64,000 nucleotides of DNA from an uncultured Oscillospiraceae bacterium (lineage in GTDB: Bacteria > Bacillota > Clostridia > Oscillospirales > Oscillospiraceae), in contig CAKTMF010000006.1 of the NCBI GenBank assembly GCA_934573855.1, forward strand, positions 1-64,000, in the 5' to 3' direction. Made by a program: the position numbers and the translations under genes. Of this stretch, positions 40,580 to 49,178 are shown piece after piece; position 1 is the stretch's first letter, and each line of letters begins with the position of its first letter. A model generated the notes under the pieces. It was not told the origin of the DNA. It did not search any database and was given only the letters and a program-made list of their open reading frames with translations.

Positions 40580-41593
40580 GTGACGATAAAGGATATCGCA
40601 AGGGTCTGCGGCGTGAGCATAAGCACCGTATCCCGCGTCCTCAACGAACGCCCCGATGTAAGCGGCGAGGTCCGCTGCCGGGTGCTCGAGGCCGTGGAGA
40701 AATACGGCTACATACCGAATAACAGCGCACGCGACCTCGTCCGCAGCCAGTCGGCCAATATCGGCGTCGTGGTGCGCGGCACTGGCAACCTCTTTTTTGC
40801 CGACATGCTCAAGACCGTCTCCTCCGAGATAGAGCGCAGCGGCTACACCATGGTCCTCCACCAGATCGACTCCGACGCGGACGAGGTCAAGGCGGGCGCC
40901 ATACTCGAGCGCGAGAAAAAGCTCAAGGGACTTATTTTCTTCGGCGGCCGCTTCGACTACACCCCGGCCGAGCTTTCGCTCATAGGGGTACCGTATGTGT
41001 GCTGCTCATACAGCAACTGCTTCGGCTCTCTCTGCGAGAGCGACTATTCCTCCGTCACCATCGACGACCACCAGACCGCCTTCCGCGCGGTGGAGCATTT
41101 GATAGCTCTCGGCCACCGGCGCATTGCCGCCCTCGTGCCGAGCCGCAGCGACCGCTCGATAAGCGAGCTGCGCTACAAGGGCTACTGCGATGCCCTGCGC
41201 GCCCACGGTATCGAGCCTGACGAGACGCTTGTGATGGAGACGGGCGGCTGCTTTGAAATGCCGGAGACCTACTCGGGCATGTGCCGTCTTCTTGACCGCG
41301 GCGCGCCGTTCACGGCGGTGTTCACGCTCTCGGACACCACGGGTATCGCCGCGATGAAGGCCCTCTCCGACAGGGGGCTGCGCGTACCGGAGGATGTGTC
41401 CGTCATCGCGATAGACGGGCTGCCCGTTTCGGAATACGTCACTCCCACGCTCACGACCATGACCCAGCCCGCCGACGAGATGGGCCGAGAGAGCGTGCGT
41501 ATACTCCTCGGGATACTGGAAAACGGCGCTCAGACGCGCCATGTCCGGCTCGAGGCCCGGCTGCGCGAGGGCGCGTCGGTCAGAAAGCTTTGA
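40580..41593 (+). CDS. LacI-family transcriptional regulator (maltodextrin-type)
   Basis: 337 residues. An N-terminal LacI helix-turn-helix (TIKDIARVCGVSISTVSRVLNERPDVSGEVRCRVLEAVEKYGYIPN) is followed by a periplasmic-binding-fold effector domain (about 60-335), with IDDHQTAFRAVEHLIALGHRRIA and DDVSVIAIDG-type strands. GTG start after AGGGAGAG. It heads an operon with a sugar ABC transporter and 4-alpha-glucanotransferase, so the effector is presumably maltose or a maltodextrin. Operator-like palindromes just upstream suggest self-repression. Confidence 0.9.
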   Translation: MTIKDIARVCGVSISTVSRVLNERPDVSGEVRCRVLEAVEKYGYIPNNSARDLVRSQSANIGVVVRGTGNLFFADMLKTVSSEIERSGYTMVLHQIDSDADEVKAGAILEREKKLKGLIFFGGRFDYTPAELSLIGVPYVCCSYSNCFGSLCESDYSSVTIDDHQTAFRAVEHLIALGHRRIAALVPSRSDRSISELRYKGYCDALRAHGIEPDETLVMETGGCFEMPETYSGMCRLLDRGAPFTAVFTLSDTTGIAAMKALSDRGLRVPEDVSVIAIDGLPVSEYVTPTLTTMTQPADEMGRESVRILLGILENGAQTRHVRLEARLREGASVRKL

Positions 41594-41665
41594 TTTTCCT
41601 GCCGCAAGGCATGAAGATACCACCCCCTAAACGAGGGAATATTTTAATAAGGAGATCGCAAAAAA

Positions 41666-43006
41666 ATGAAAAAGATCATTGCAATGCTTCTCGCACTGGT
41701 AATGGTATTTGCCCTGTGCGCCTGCGGCCAGCCCGCAGCCCCCGCAGAGCAGCCTGCCGAGGCTCCCGCAGAGCAGCCCGCAGAAGAACCCGCACCCGCC
41801 GCAGAAGGCTCCGTTTACTACCTCAACTTCAAGCCCGAGGCCGATGAGGCTTGGCAGTCCATTGCCAAGACCTACACCCAGCTGACCGGCGTTCCCGTGA
41901 AGGTAGTCACCGCCGCCTCCGGCACCTATCAGGAGATCCTCACCGCCGAGATGGACAAGAGCGAAGCTCCCACCATGTTCCAGGTCGGCAACCAGGGCGC
42001 AGTCGCCACTTGGGGCGAGTACTGCTACGACCTCACCGGCACTGACGTCTGGAACGAAATGACCACCCACGCTTTCGACCTCACCAACGCCGACGGCTTC
42101 ACCTACTCCATCGGCTACTGCTACGAGTGCTTCGGCATCATCGTCAACAAGGCTCTCCTTGAGCAGGCCGGCCACAGCATCGGCGAGATCACCAACTTTG
42201 AGTCCCTCAAGGCAGTCGCTGACGACATCCACGCCCGTGCAGCAGAGCTTGGCTTCGACGCCTTCTCCTCCGCAGGTCTGGACGGCTCCTCCAGCTGGCG
42301 TTTCTCCGGCCACCTTGCCAACATGCCTCTCTACTACGAGTTCAGAGATGACGGCGTGACCGCACAGCCCGCCACCATCACCGGCGCTTACCTTGACAAC
42401 TTCAAGGCCATCTGGGATCTGTACATCACCGATTCCGCTACCACCGGCGCTGACCTCCTCACCGCTACCGGCGACGCCTCCGAGGCTGAGTTCGGCAACG
42501 GCCAGGCTGTCTTCTATCAGAACGGTTCCTGGGAGTACTCCGCACTCACCGGCAACTACGGCATGAACGCTGACGACCTGCAGATGATCCCCATCTACTG
42601 CGGTGTTGAAGGCGAAGAGGAAGCGGGTCTCTGCTCCGGCACCGAGAACTGCTGGGCAGTCAATGTTGAGGCTGACGAGGCCGACATCAAGGCTACCCTC
42701 GACTTCATGAAGTGGGTCGTCACCTCCGAGGAAGGCACCACCATGCTCGCAGAGCAGTTCGGTCCCTGCCCCTTCAAGAACGCCAAGACCCCCGAGAACG
42801 TCTTCTTTGCTGACGCGAACGACCTCACCGCTGAGGGCAAGTACGTTGTGACCTGGGCATTCAACTACACTCCCGCAGTCGATGACTGGCGCGCCGCTGT
42901 TGTTGACGCTCTCAGCCAGTACACCGCCGGCACCGGCGAGTGGGACGCTGTCGTCGAGGCATTTGTCGACGGCTGGGCCGCCCAGTACGCGGCTGAGCAC
43001 GCCTGA
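41666..43006 (+). CDS. Sugar ABC transporter substrate-binding lipoprotein (maltodextrin type)
   Basis: Lipoprotein with signal MKKIIAMLLALVMVFALCAC (lipobox Cys20) and a Pro/Ala/Glu linker with repeated AEQPAE units (about 22-47). A family 1 extracellular binding domain follows (ETITYYAW-like VYYLNFKPEADEAWQSIAKTYTQLTGVPVKVVTAASGTYQEIL; NPxxF-type QNGSWEYSALTGN). It captures the sugar for the two permeases downstream. AAGGAG precedes the ATG. Codon use is strongly optimised, as expected for an abundant binding protein. A hairpin after it probably stabilises or limits the downstream message. Confidence 0.92.
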   Translation: MKKIIAMLLALVMVFALCACGQPAAPAEQPAEAPAEQPAEEPAPAAEGSVYYLNFKPEADEAWQSIAKTYTQLTGVPVKVVTAASGTYQEILTAEMDKSEAPTMFQVGNQGAVATWGEYCYDLTGTDVWNEMTTHAFDLTNADGFTYSIGYCYECFGIIVNKALLEQAGHSIGEITNFESLKAVADDIHARAAELGFDAFSSAGLDGSSSWRFSGHLANMPLYYEFRDDGVTAQPATITGAYLDNFKAIWDLYITDSATTGADLLTATGDASEAEFGNGQAVFYQNGSWEYSALTGNYGMNADDLQMIPIYCGVEGEEEAGLCSGTENCWAVNVEADEADIKATLDFMKWVVTSEEGTTMLAEQFGPCPFKNAKTPENVFFADANDLTAEGKYVVTWAFNYTPAVDDWRAAVVDALSQYTAGTGEWDAVVEAFVDGWAAQYAAEHA

Positions 43007-43045
43007 TCCTCTCAGGAAGCTCAATTCGATCAAGTAACCTAAGCA

Positions 43046-43071
43046 TAAGGGCGAGCTTACCGCTCGCCCTT
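43046..43071 (+). terminator. Intercistronic hairpin (attenuator/processing site)
   Basis: TAAGGGCGAGC-ttacc-GCTCGCCCTTA between binding protein and permeases. Usual in ABC operons to make binding protein exceed permease. Confidence 0.75.
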
Positions 43072-43182
43072 ATTTCCTTATACCGCACCGCAGGCGGAGA
43101 TCTGAAGGCTCTGCGGGTGCTTCACCCCCCGGTGGGGCAGCCGCAGGTCTTTCATGTGATATTTTTCGGGAGGAGATGGCTT

Positions 43183-44337
43183 ATGCAATATCAGAAAAAG
43201 ACGAACTCCGGAAAAGCCGTTGGCGTCCTGATAGTCATTCTCGGCGCATTGATGACTATCGTCGGCATGCTCAGCGCTTCCGGAGACATGGATAAGCTCC
43301 TTGAGCTGGTGGGCGTGGACGGCGGACTGCTCGGCTTTGCCAAGACCATGGAGAAGCTGCCTGTGTGGAACAACACCACGCTCGCACTGGTCGGGCTGCT
43401 GCTCATCGGCGCCGTACTCAACGGCGTTGAATCCAAAAAGCGTGACGGCGCCGCGCTCAACTCGCGGCTCATCCGCCGGCCCATACAGCGGCTGTACCTT
43501 GTGTTCCTTGCGCCGACTTTCGCTGCGTTCTGCCTCGGCTTCCTCTACCCGTTCGTGAAGGGTATATTCCTGTCCTTCTGCCGCTTCAAGACCACGAGCA
43601 AGTGGACGTGGGTCGGGCTTGAGAACTATGTCAATGCCTTCAAGGACGCCTCCTTTGCCCACGCGTTCTGGTACACGGCTCTCTTTGCCGTCGTGTCGCT
43701 GGTCGTTATAAACGTTCTCTCCTTCGCGGTGGCCTATGCCCTGACGCGCGGCATTCGCGGCACGAATATCTTCCGTACCGTGTTCTTCATGCCGAACCTC
43801 ATCGGCGGCATCGTGCTGGGCTACATATGGGCGATGATCTTCGACGGCGTTCTCTCCCGCTACGGCACCTCCGTCCTCCTCAGGACCGAATACGGCTTCT
43901 GGGGGCTTCAGATACTCATGGCGTGGCAGCAGATAGGCTATATGATGATCATCTATATTGCCGGGCTTCAGGCCGTCCCCGAGGACATTCTCGAGGCGGC
44001 GAGGATCGACGGCGCGAGCGCATGGCAGACGCTATGGAAGGTCACGATCCCAAACGTCATGCCCTCTATAACCATCTGCACCTTCCTCACGCTGACGAAC
44101 TCCTTCAAGCTCTTTGACCAGAACCTCGCGCTGACCGCCGGACGTCCCTTCATCCAGAACGCGGGTGAGACGGTAAAGACCACGGAAATGCTCGCGCTCA
44201 ATATCTACAGTTCCTTCTACGCCAGCACCACGAACCGCGGCGTAGGTCAGGCCAAGGCCGTGATATTCTTTATACTGGTGGCGTCCATAAGTATTCTCCA
44301 GCTCTCCGCAAACAAGAAAAAGGAGGTTCAGCAGTAA
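43183..44337 (+). CDS. Sugar ABC transporter permease (MalF-like)
   Basis: 384 residues. An N-terminal hydrophobic extension holds two helices (about 12-85). The six-helix binding-protein-dependent permease core follows, with the EAA loop DILEAARIDGASAWQTLWKVTIPNVMPSI that contacts the ATPase. FYPFxKGI-type FLYPFVKGIFLSF lies at the first core helix. The ATG at 43183 follows GGGAGGAG; an upstream in-frame methionine lacks a Shine-Dalgarno. One-base overlap with the partner permease. Confidence 0.92.
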   Translation: MQYQKKTNSGKAVGVLIVILGALMTIVGMLSASGDMDKLLELVGVDGGLLGFAKTMEKLPVWNNTTLALVGLLLIGAVLNGVESKKRDGAALNSRLIRRPIQRLYLVFLAPTFAAFCLGFLYPFVKGIFLSFCRFKTTSKWTWVGLENYVNAFKDASFAHAFWYTALFAVVSLVVINVLSFAVAYALTRGIRGTNIFRTVFFMPNLIGGIVLGYIWAMIFDGVLSRYGTSVLLRTEYGFWGLQILMAWQQIGYMMIIYIAGLQAVPEDILEAARIDGASAWQTLWKVTIPNVMPSITICTFLTLTNSFKLFDQNLALTAGRPFIQNAGETVKTTEMLALNIYSSFYASTTNRGVGQAKAVIFFILVASISILQLSANKKKEVQQ

Positions 44338-45212
44338 TGTCGGAAATCACGAAAAAGCAGCCCAAACGGCTCAATCAGGGCGACAGGAAAAAGCTGGTGC
44401 TGACGGTAGTGTTCGTGTTCATCGCGGTGTTCTACCTCGCGCCCATCTTCCTCGTGCTTATGAACTCCTTCAAGGCCAATGCCTACGTCAACACCGACAC
44501 CTTCGCCCTCCCCAATGAGGAAAGCTTCGTCGGCATGGCGAACTATGCCAAGGGCATGACCTTCGGCAGCTATCCGTTCATCAAGTCCGTGTGCTACAGC
44601 CTGCTCATCACCGTGGTGTCCTCGGCGCTGATACTGATTTGCACCTCGATGGCGGCGTGGTACATCTCGCGAGTGGGTACGCTTTTCAGCAAGATAGTGT
44701 TCTACCTCTGCGTGTTCTCTATGGTCGTCCCGTTCCAGATGGTCATGTTCAACCTCGCAAAGACCGCCGACACGCTCAAGCTGAACGCCCCGTGGACGAT
44801 ACCGGTTATATATCTCGGCTTCGGCGCGGGACTCGCGGTGTTCATGTTCTCCGGCTTTGTCAAGAGCATACCTCTCGAGATCGAGGAGGCCGCCGCGATA
44901 GACGGCTGCGGTCCTCTGCGCACGTTCTTCTCTGTGGTGCTGCCCATGCTCAAGCCGACGCTCATCTCCGTGGGCGTGCTTGAGATAATGTGGATATGGA
45001 ACGACTACCTCCTTCCCTACCTCGTCCTTGACAGAAAGCAGTACATGACCATCCCCATCCACATCCAGTACCTCAAGGGCAGCTACGGCTCAGTCGATAT
45101 GGGCGCGACCATGGCGCTCATCATGCTGAGCATAGTCCCGGTCATCGTATTCTATCTGACGTGCCAGAAGCACATCATCAAGGGCGTCGCCGCCGGCGCA
45201 GTCAAGGGCTGA
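44337..45212 (+). CDS. Sugar ABC transporter permease (MalG-like)
   Basis: 291 residues, six transmembrane helices, the second permease of the maltodextrin importer. EAA loop IPLEIEEAAAIDGCGPLRTFFSVVLPMLKPTL; FLVLMNSFKANAYVNTDTF near the start; C-terminal AGAVKG, typical for MalG-type proteins. It starts on TAATG, overlapping the MalF-like stop, with AAGGAGG before it. No ATPase gene is in the operon, so a shared MsmK-type ATPase elsewhere is expected. Confidence 0.93.
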   Translation: MSEITKKQPKRLNQGDRKKLVLTVVFVFIAVFYLAPIFLVLMNSFKANAYVNTDTFALPNEESFVGMANYAKGMTFGSYPFIKSVCYSLLITVVSSALILICTSMAAWYISRVGTLFSKIVFYLCVFSMVVPFQMVMFNLAKTADTLKLNAPWTIPVIYLGFGAGLAVFMFSGFVKSIPLEIEEAAAIDGCGPLRTFFSVVLPMLKPTLISVGVLEIMWIWNDYLLPYLVLDRKQYMTIPIHIQYLKGSYGSVDMGATMALIMLSIVPVIVFYLTCQKHIIKGVAAGAVKG

Positions 45213-45242
45213 GCCAAATAACACGCAAAGCGGGTGATTTTT

Positions 45243-46751
45243 ATGGACCGCAGCAGCGGTATACTCATGGCCATGAGCAGCCTGCCGTCGAATTACGGTA
45301 TCGGTACCATGGGCAAAAGCGCATACAAATTCGTAGACTTTCTCCGCGACTCCGGGCAGAGATACTGGCAGCTCCTGCCGCTGTGTCCCACGAGCTACGG
45401 CGACAGCCCCTATTCCTCCTTCTCCACCTTCGCGGGGAACCCCTACCTTATCGACTTCGACCTGCTCGTAAAGGATAAGCTCCTGAAAAAGGCGGAGTTC
45501 TCCGGCATCGACTGGGGCGATGACGCCTCCAGAGTCGACTACGGCAAGATATATCAGCACCGCTTTGACGTGCTGCGTATCGCCTTCGGCCGCGGCCGCA
45601 AGAAGTACGCCGCGGAGCTTGAGGAGTTTCGCCGCGCCAACGCATGGGTCGAGAATTACGCGCTCTTTATGGCGCTCAAGGCTCATTTCGGCATGATCAG
45701 CTGGACAGAGTGGCCTGAGGACGACATTCGCCGGTACGAGGCCGAGGCGGTCGAAAAATATCGCGCGGAGCTGGCCGACGAGATAGATTTCCATGTGTTC
45801 ATGCAGTTCACCTTCTTCCGCCAGTGGAACGAGCTGCGCGACTACGCGCACGCTCAGGGCATAGAATTCATCGGCGACCTGCCGATATATGTGGCGTTTG
45901 ACTCCGCCGACGTGTGGAGCGAGTCACGCTTCTTCCAGCTCGACGAGGATAACGTCCCCACCGAGGTCGCGGGAGTCCCGCCCGACGCCTTCACCGACGA
46001 GGGGCAGCTCTGGGGCAACCCGCTGTATGACTGGGGCGCGATGAAGGCCGACGGTTACGGCTGGTGGATACGCCGTATCGACGGCGCGAAAAAGCTGTAC
46101 GACATCATCAGGATCGACCATTTCCGCGGCTTCGAGAGCTATTGGGCCGTCCCCTACGGCGACACCACCGCGAAAAACGGCCGCTGGCGTCCCGGCCCCG
46201 GAATGGACCTCATCGGCGTGCTTCTGGGCTGGTTCCGTGACCTGCGCCTCATCGCGGAGGACCTGGGCTACACCACGCCCGAGGTCAGAAAGCTGCTGGC
46301 CGACTCCGGCCTGCCCGGCATGAAGATACTCATGTTCGCCTTTGACCCTCACGGTGAGTCGGACTACCTCCCCTACCGCTGCGAGCGCAACAGCGTATGC
46401 TACATCGGCACCCATGACAACGAGACCGTCAACGGCTGGGTCGTGAACATCCGCCGCGCCGACAGGGATTTCGCACGCTCCTACATGCACATCACCGAGG
46501 ACGAGGGCTGGTGCTGGGGCCTCATCCGCACCGGCATGGGTACCGCCTCCGACCTCTTCGTCATGCAGATGCAGGACTTGCTGGAGCTGGGCGGCGAGTG
46601 CCGCATGAATACTCCCGGCACACAGTGCGGCAACTGGGTCTGGCGCATGCTGCCCGACGCGATAAGCCCCGCGCTTTCAAAGAAGCTCATGCGCTATACC
46701 GAGACCTTCCGCCGGACGCGCCCCGCCGAGACGGCAGAGAAGCCCGTATAA
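45243..46751 (+). CDS. malQ: 4-alpha-glucanotransferase (amylomaltase)
   Basis: GH77 enzyme of 502 residues that disproportionates maltodextrins in the cytosol. Family marks are RSSGILMAMSSLPSNYGIGTMG at the N-terminus, LPLCPTSYGDSPYSSFSTFAGNPYLIDFD, GDLPIYVAFDSADVW, RIDHFRGFESYW (catalytic Asp in RIDHF), LIAEDLGYTTPEV (acid/base Glu-Asp region) and CYIGTHDNETVNGW. The ATG at 45243 follows GGGTGA; the earlier GTG at 45234 is less likely. Last gene of the maltodextrin operon. Confidence 0.96.
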   Translation: MDRSSGILMAMSSLPSNYGIGTMGKSAYKFVDFLRDSGQRYWQLLPLCPTSYGDSPYSSFSTFAGNPYLIDFDLLVKDKLLKKAEFSGIDWGDDASRVDYGKIYQHRFDVLRIAFGRGRKKYAAELEEFRRANAWVENYALFMALKAHFGMISWTEWPEDDIRRYEAEAVEKYRAELADEIDFHVFMQFTFFRQWNELRDYAHAQGIEFIGDLPIYVAFDSADVWSESRFFQLDEDNVPTEVAGVPPDAFTDEGQLWGNPLYDWGAMKADGYGWWIRRIDGAKKLYDIIRIDHFRGFESYWAVPYGDTTAKNGRWRPGPGMDLIGVLLGWFRDLRLIAEDLGYTTPEVRKLLADSGLPGMKILMFAFDPHGESDYLPYRCERNSVCYIGTHDNETVNGWVVNIRRADRDFARSYMHITEDEGWCWGLIRTGMGTASDLFVMQMQDLLELGGECRMNTPGTQCGNWVWRMLPDAISPALSKKLMRYTETFRRTRPAETAEKPV

Positions 46752-46766
46752 CACAGCGGTTCAACG

Positions 46767-46798
46767 AAGAACACCCCTTTTCCACGGGGTGTTCTTTT
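46767..46798 (+). terminator. Rho-independent terminator of the maltodextrin operon
   Basis: AAGAACACCCC-ttttccac-GGGGTGTTCTT with a T4 run. Confidence 0.88.
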
Positions 46799-46819
46799 CA
46801 ATATAACGAAACTTCCGGT

Positions 46820-46847
46820 TTGAAAAAATATAGCGATATGGTATAAT
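46820..46847 (+). promoter_or_regulatory. Promoter of the asparaginase gene
   Basis: TTGAAA, 16-bp spacer, TATAAT. Confidence 0.8.
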
Positions 46848-46881
46848 ACGTCTGTAAACGACCTCAAAAGGAGCTGAGAAG

Positions 46882-47883
46882 TTGAGCAGATTACTGATAA
46901 TCAACACCGGCGGGACCATCGGCATGGTCAAGGCGGAGAAGGGTTATGTCCCGAATCTTGAGAGATTCCATGAAAATCTGAATAAAATGCCCGAACTTCA
47001 GGACGGTGAGATATGCCGCTGGGATATCGTCGACATGGACCCGCTTCTTGACTCGTCGAACATGATGGTGGACGACTGGAACAAGATCGGCGAGATCATC
47101 GACCGGAACTACGCGCTTTACGACGGTTTTGTCATTCTCCACGGCACGGATACGATGGCCTATACCGCCTCCGCGCTCTCGTTCATGCTGGAAGATCTCG
47201 GAAAGCCCGTGGTCATAACCGGCTCCCAGATACCCATCTGCGAGCTTCGCAGCGACGGCAAGGACAACATCATAGCCGCCATGATGATCGCCGCCGGCGG
47301 CAGAGTGAACGAGGTCTGCATTTATTTTCGCGGCGAGCTTCTGCGCGGGAACCGGGCGATAAAATACTCCGCCGACGGCTTCACTGCCTTTAAGTCGCCG
47401 AACTTCCCCCCTCTCGCGGAGGCCGGCATAGTCATCGCGTACAATGACTCCCTGCTCCTGCCCAAGCCCTCAGGGAGCTTTCGCTTCCAGCGGCTGGAGA
47501 ATATCCCCATCGGCGTTATAAAGGTGTTCCCCGGCATACAGTTCGAGCTGTTCAGCAACATTATGACCGAGAGTCTGCGCGGCGTCGTCATCGAGACCTT
47601 CGGCGCGGGCAATATTCCCGGCAGCTCTGAGTCCCTGCTGCCGATAATCGAAAAGGCGTTCCGAAACGGTACCGTGGTCACGGTCTGCACGCAATGCCCG
47701 CAGGGTACGGTGCTTCTCGGCGCATATGAGACCAGCAGCGCGCTCAAGCAGGCGGGCGCGGTGAGCGGCAGGGATATGACCACCGAGGCTGCCGTCGCGA
47801 AGCTCTACTACCTTTTCAGCAAGGGCTACGACTCCGCGAGGATATGCTCTCTCATGGAGACTGCCCTCCGCGGCGAGGAATGA
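46882..47883 (+). CDS. ansA: L-asparaginase (type I-like, cytosolic)
   Basis: Hydrolyses asparagine to aspartate and ammonia. The first catalytic Thr is in INTGGTIGM (about 9-13), the second in VILHGTDTMAYTASALSFML. GSQIPICELRSDGKDN and the late FGAGNIPGS complete the family pattern. There is no signal peptide, so it is cytosolic. TTG start at 46882 with AAAGGAG nine bases before it. 333 residues, full length. Monocistronic between its own promoter and a terminator. Confidence 0.94.
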   Translation: MSRLLIINTGGTIGMVKAEKGYVPNLERFHENLNKMPELQDGEICRWDIVDMDPLLDSSNMMVDDWNKIGEIIDRNYALYDGFVILHGTDTMAYTASALSFMLEDLGKPVVITGSQIPICELRSDGKDNIIAAMMIAAGGRVNEVCIYFRGELLRGNRAIKYSADGFTAFKSPNFPPLAEAGIVIAYNDSLLLPKPSGSFRFQRLENIPIGVIKVFPGIQFELFSNIMTESLRGVVIETFGAGNIPGSSESLLPIIEKAFRNGTVVTVCTQCPQGTVLLGAYETSSALKQAGAVSGRDMTTEAAVAKLYYLFSKGYDSARICSLMETALRGEE

Positions 47884-47909
47884 GCGGCGCCTGTTACCGT
47901 AAATACGCA

Positions 47910-47972
47910 AAAAAGTCTGAGATCTTGTCGATCTCAGACTTTTTCCGGCAAGTCCGCGGAAGCGGACTTGCC
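47910..47972. terminator. Paired bidirectional terminator hairpins
   Basis: AAAAAGTCTGAGATC-ttgtc-GATCTCAGACTTTTT, followed by GGCAAGTCCGC-ggaa-GCGGACTTGCC. They separate the asparaginase gene from the convergent ABC operon. Confidence 0.9.
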
Positions 47973-47992
47973 TTAGTTTTTACTCGGAATTA

Positions 47993-49123
47993 TCAGCCCT
48001 GGACAGCGGCGAGATGCTCGTTCCACTTTGCCAGGAGGTCAGCCTTCTGAGCGGTAAGAGTGGGGACGTCACGGTTGACCCACTTGATGTCGCTGGAAGC
48101 CTTCAGCCATGCGTTCTCGGGAGAGGTGTAGTTGGCGTTGGTGAAGCGGAGGGTGCCTTCCATGTACTCTGCCATTGCGCTCTGGCCCTCAGCGGAGCAG
48201 ACCCAGTTGACGAAAGCCTTTGCGGCTGCCATGTGGGGTGCGCCCTTGATGACTGCAACGCCGAATGCGGAAGCGGAAGTGCCGTTGGAGGGGTAGCGGA
48301 CCTCGGTGACAGCCTCGGTGCCGAGCTCAGCCGCGCTCTGGTTGAGCTTGATGGCGCCGTCCTCGTAGGTCAGGCCGACAACGTACTCACCGTCGGAGAC
48401 GGAGTTGAAGCAGACGGAGGACTTCTCAACAACGACGAGGTTCTCAAGGAGCTTGTCGATGTAGTCCCAGGACTCCTGGGTGTCAACGCCGTAAACGGAG
48501 AAGATGTTGCAGAGGTTGTTCCATGCAGCGGAGGAGCTGTTGGGATCGGAGAAAACGATCTTGCCCTTGAGTGCGGGGTCAAGCAGGTCCTCGTAGGACT
48601 GGATGTTCAGGCCAAGCTCCTTCTCGAGCTCGGTGTTGACGCAGAAGCAGACGGTGGACAGGTGGTCCATGCTGTAGAAGCCGTTGGGGGTGCTGTAGCC
48701 CTCAAGGGACTCGTCGTCGTGGATGGAGACCCACTGCTCGAAGATGTCCTGATACTTCACGCCGTCGGAGTCGGCAAGGCCGCCCCAGGTAACGTCGCCC
48801 TGAGGATTGCCGGCCTCGGCCTGGATCTTTGCGGTGAACTCACCGGCGGAGCCGGAGATGACCTCGATCTCGATGTCGGGGTAGACTTCGTTGAAGCAGG
48901 TCTTGAGAGCGTCAAGGTCGGCCTCGGTCATGGAAGAGTAAAGCACCAGGGTGTTGCCCAGGTCTTCCTCTGCCTCTTCTGCGGGGGTCTCCTCAGCGGG
49001 GGCCTCGGCAGGCTGCTCTGCGGGAGCCTCAGCGGGCTGCTCTGCGGGAGCGGCGGTCTGTCCGCATGCGCACAGTGCGAAGATCATGCACAGTGCCATT
49101 ACGAGTGCAAGGATTTTTTTCAT
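47993..49123 (-). CDS. Extracellular binding lipoprotein, AfuA/FbpA-like
   Basis: Lipoprotein whose signal (MKKILALVMALCMIFALCAC) and AEQPAE-repeat linker closely resemble those of the maltodextrin binding protein at 41666. The mature domain belongs instead to the iron/sugar-phosphate type family (LVLYSSMTEADLDALKTCFNEVYPDIEIEVISGSAGEFTAKI; VTWGGLADSDGVKYQ; AFGVAVIKGAPHMAAAKAFVNWVCSAEGQ). No Tyr-Tyr iron pair of FbpA is seen. Last gene of a four-gene operon with an ATPase, a double permease and a glycerol-1-phosphate-dehydrogenase-like enzyme, which points to a phosphorylated polyol or sugar as ligand. Confidence 0.88.
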   Translation of the reverse strand: MKKILALVMALCMIFALCACGQTAAPAEQPAEAPAEQPAEAPAEETPAEEAEEDLGNTLVLYSSMTEADLDALKTCFNEVYPDIEIEVISGSAGEFTAKIQAEAGNPQGDVTWGGLADSDGVKYQDIFEQWVSIHDDESLEGYSTPNGFYSMDHLSTVCFCVNTELEKELGLNIQSYEDLLDPALKGKIVFSDPNSSSAAWNNLCNIFSVYGVDTQESWDYIDKLLENLVVVEKSSVCFNSVSDGEYVVGLTYEDGAIKLNQSAAELGTEAVTEVRYPSNGTSASAFGVAVIKGAPHMAAAKAFVNWVCSAEGQSAMAEYMEGTLRFTNANYTSPENAWLKASSDIKWVNRDVPTLTAQKADLLAKWNEHLAAVQG

Positions 49124-49178
49124 TTTTGAACTCCTTTTTCAATATATTCCCGGATGCTTTCGCATCATTATGGGTAGA

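Noticed and set aside
41627..43033. Long antisense frames opposite the two binding-protein genes (also 48014-49129)
   Set aside because: Low-complexity Val/Gly/Glu-rich products that mirror highly biased codons of the lipoprotein genes; no start signals.
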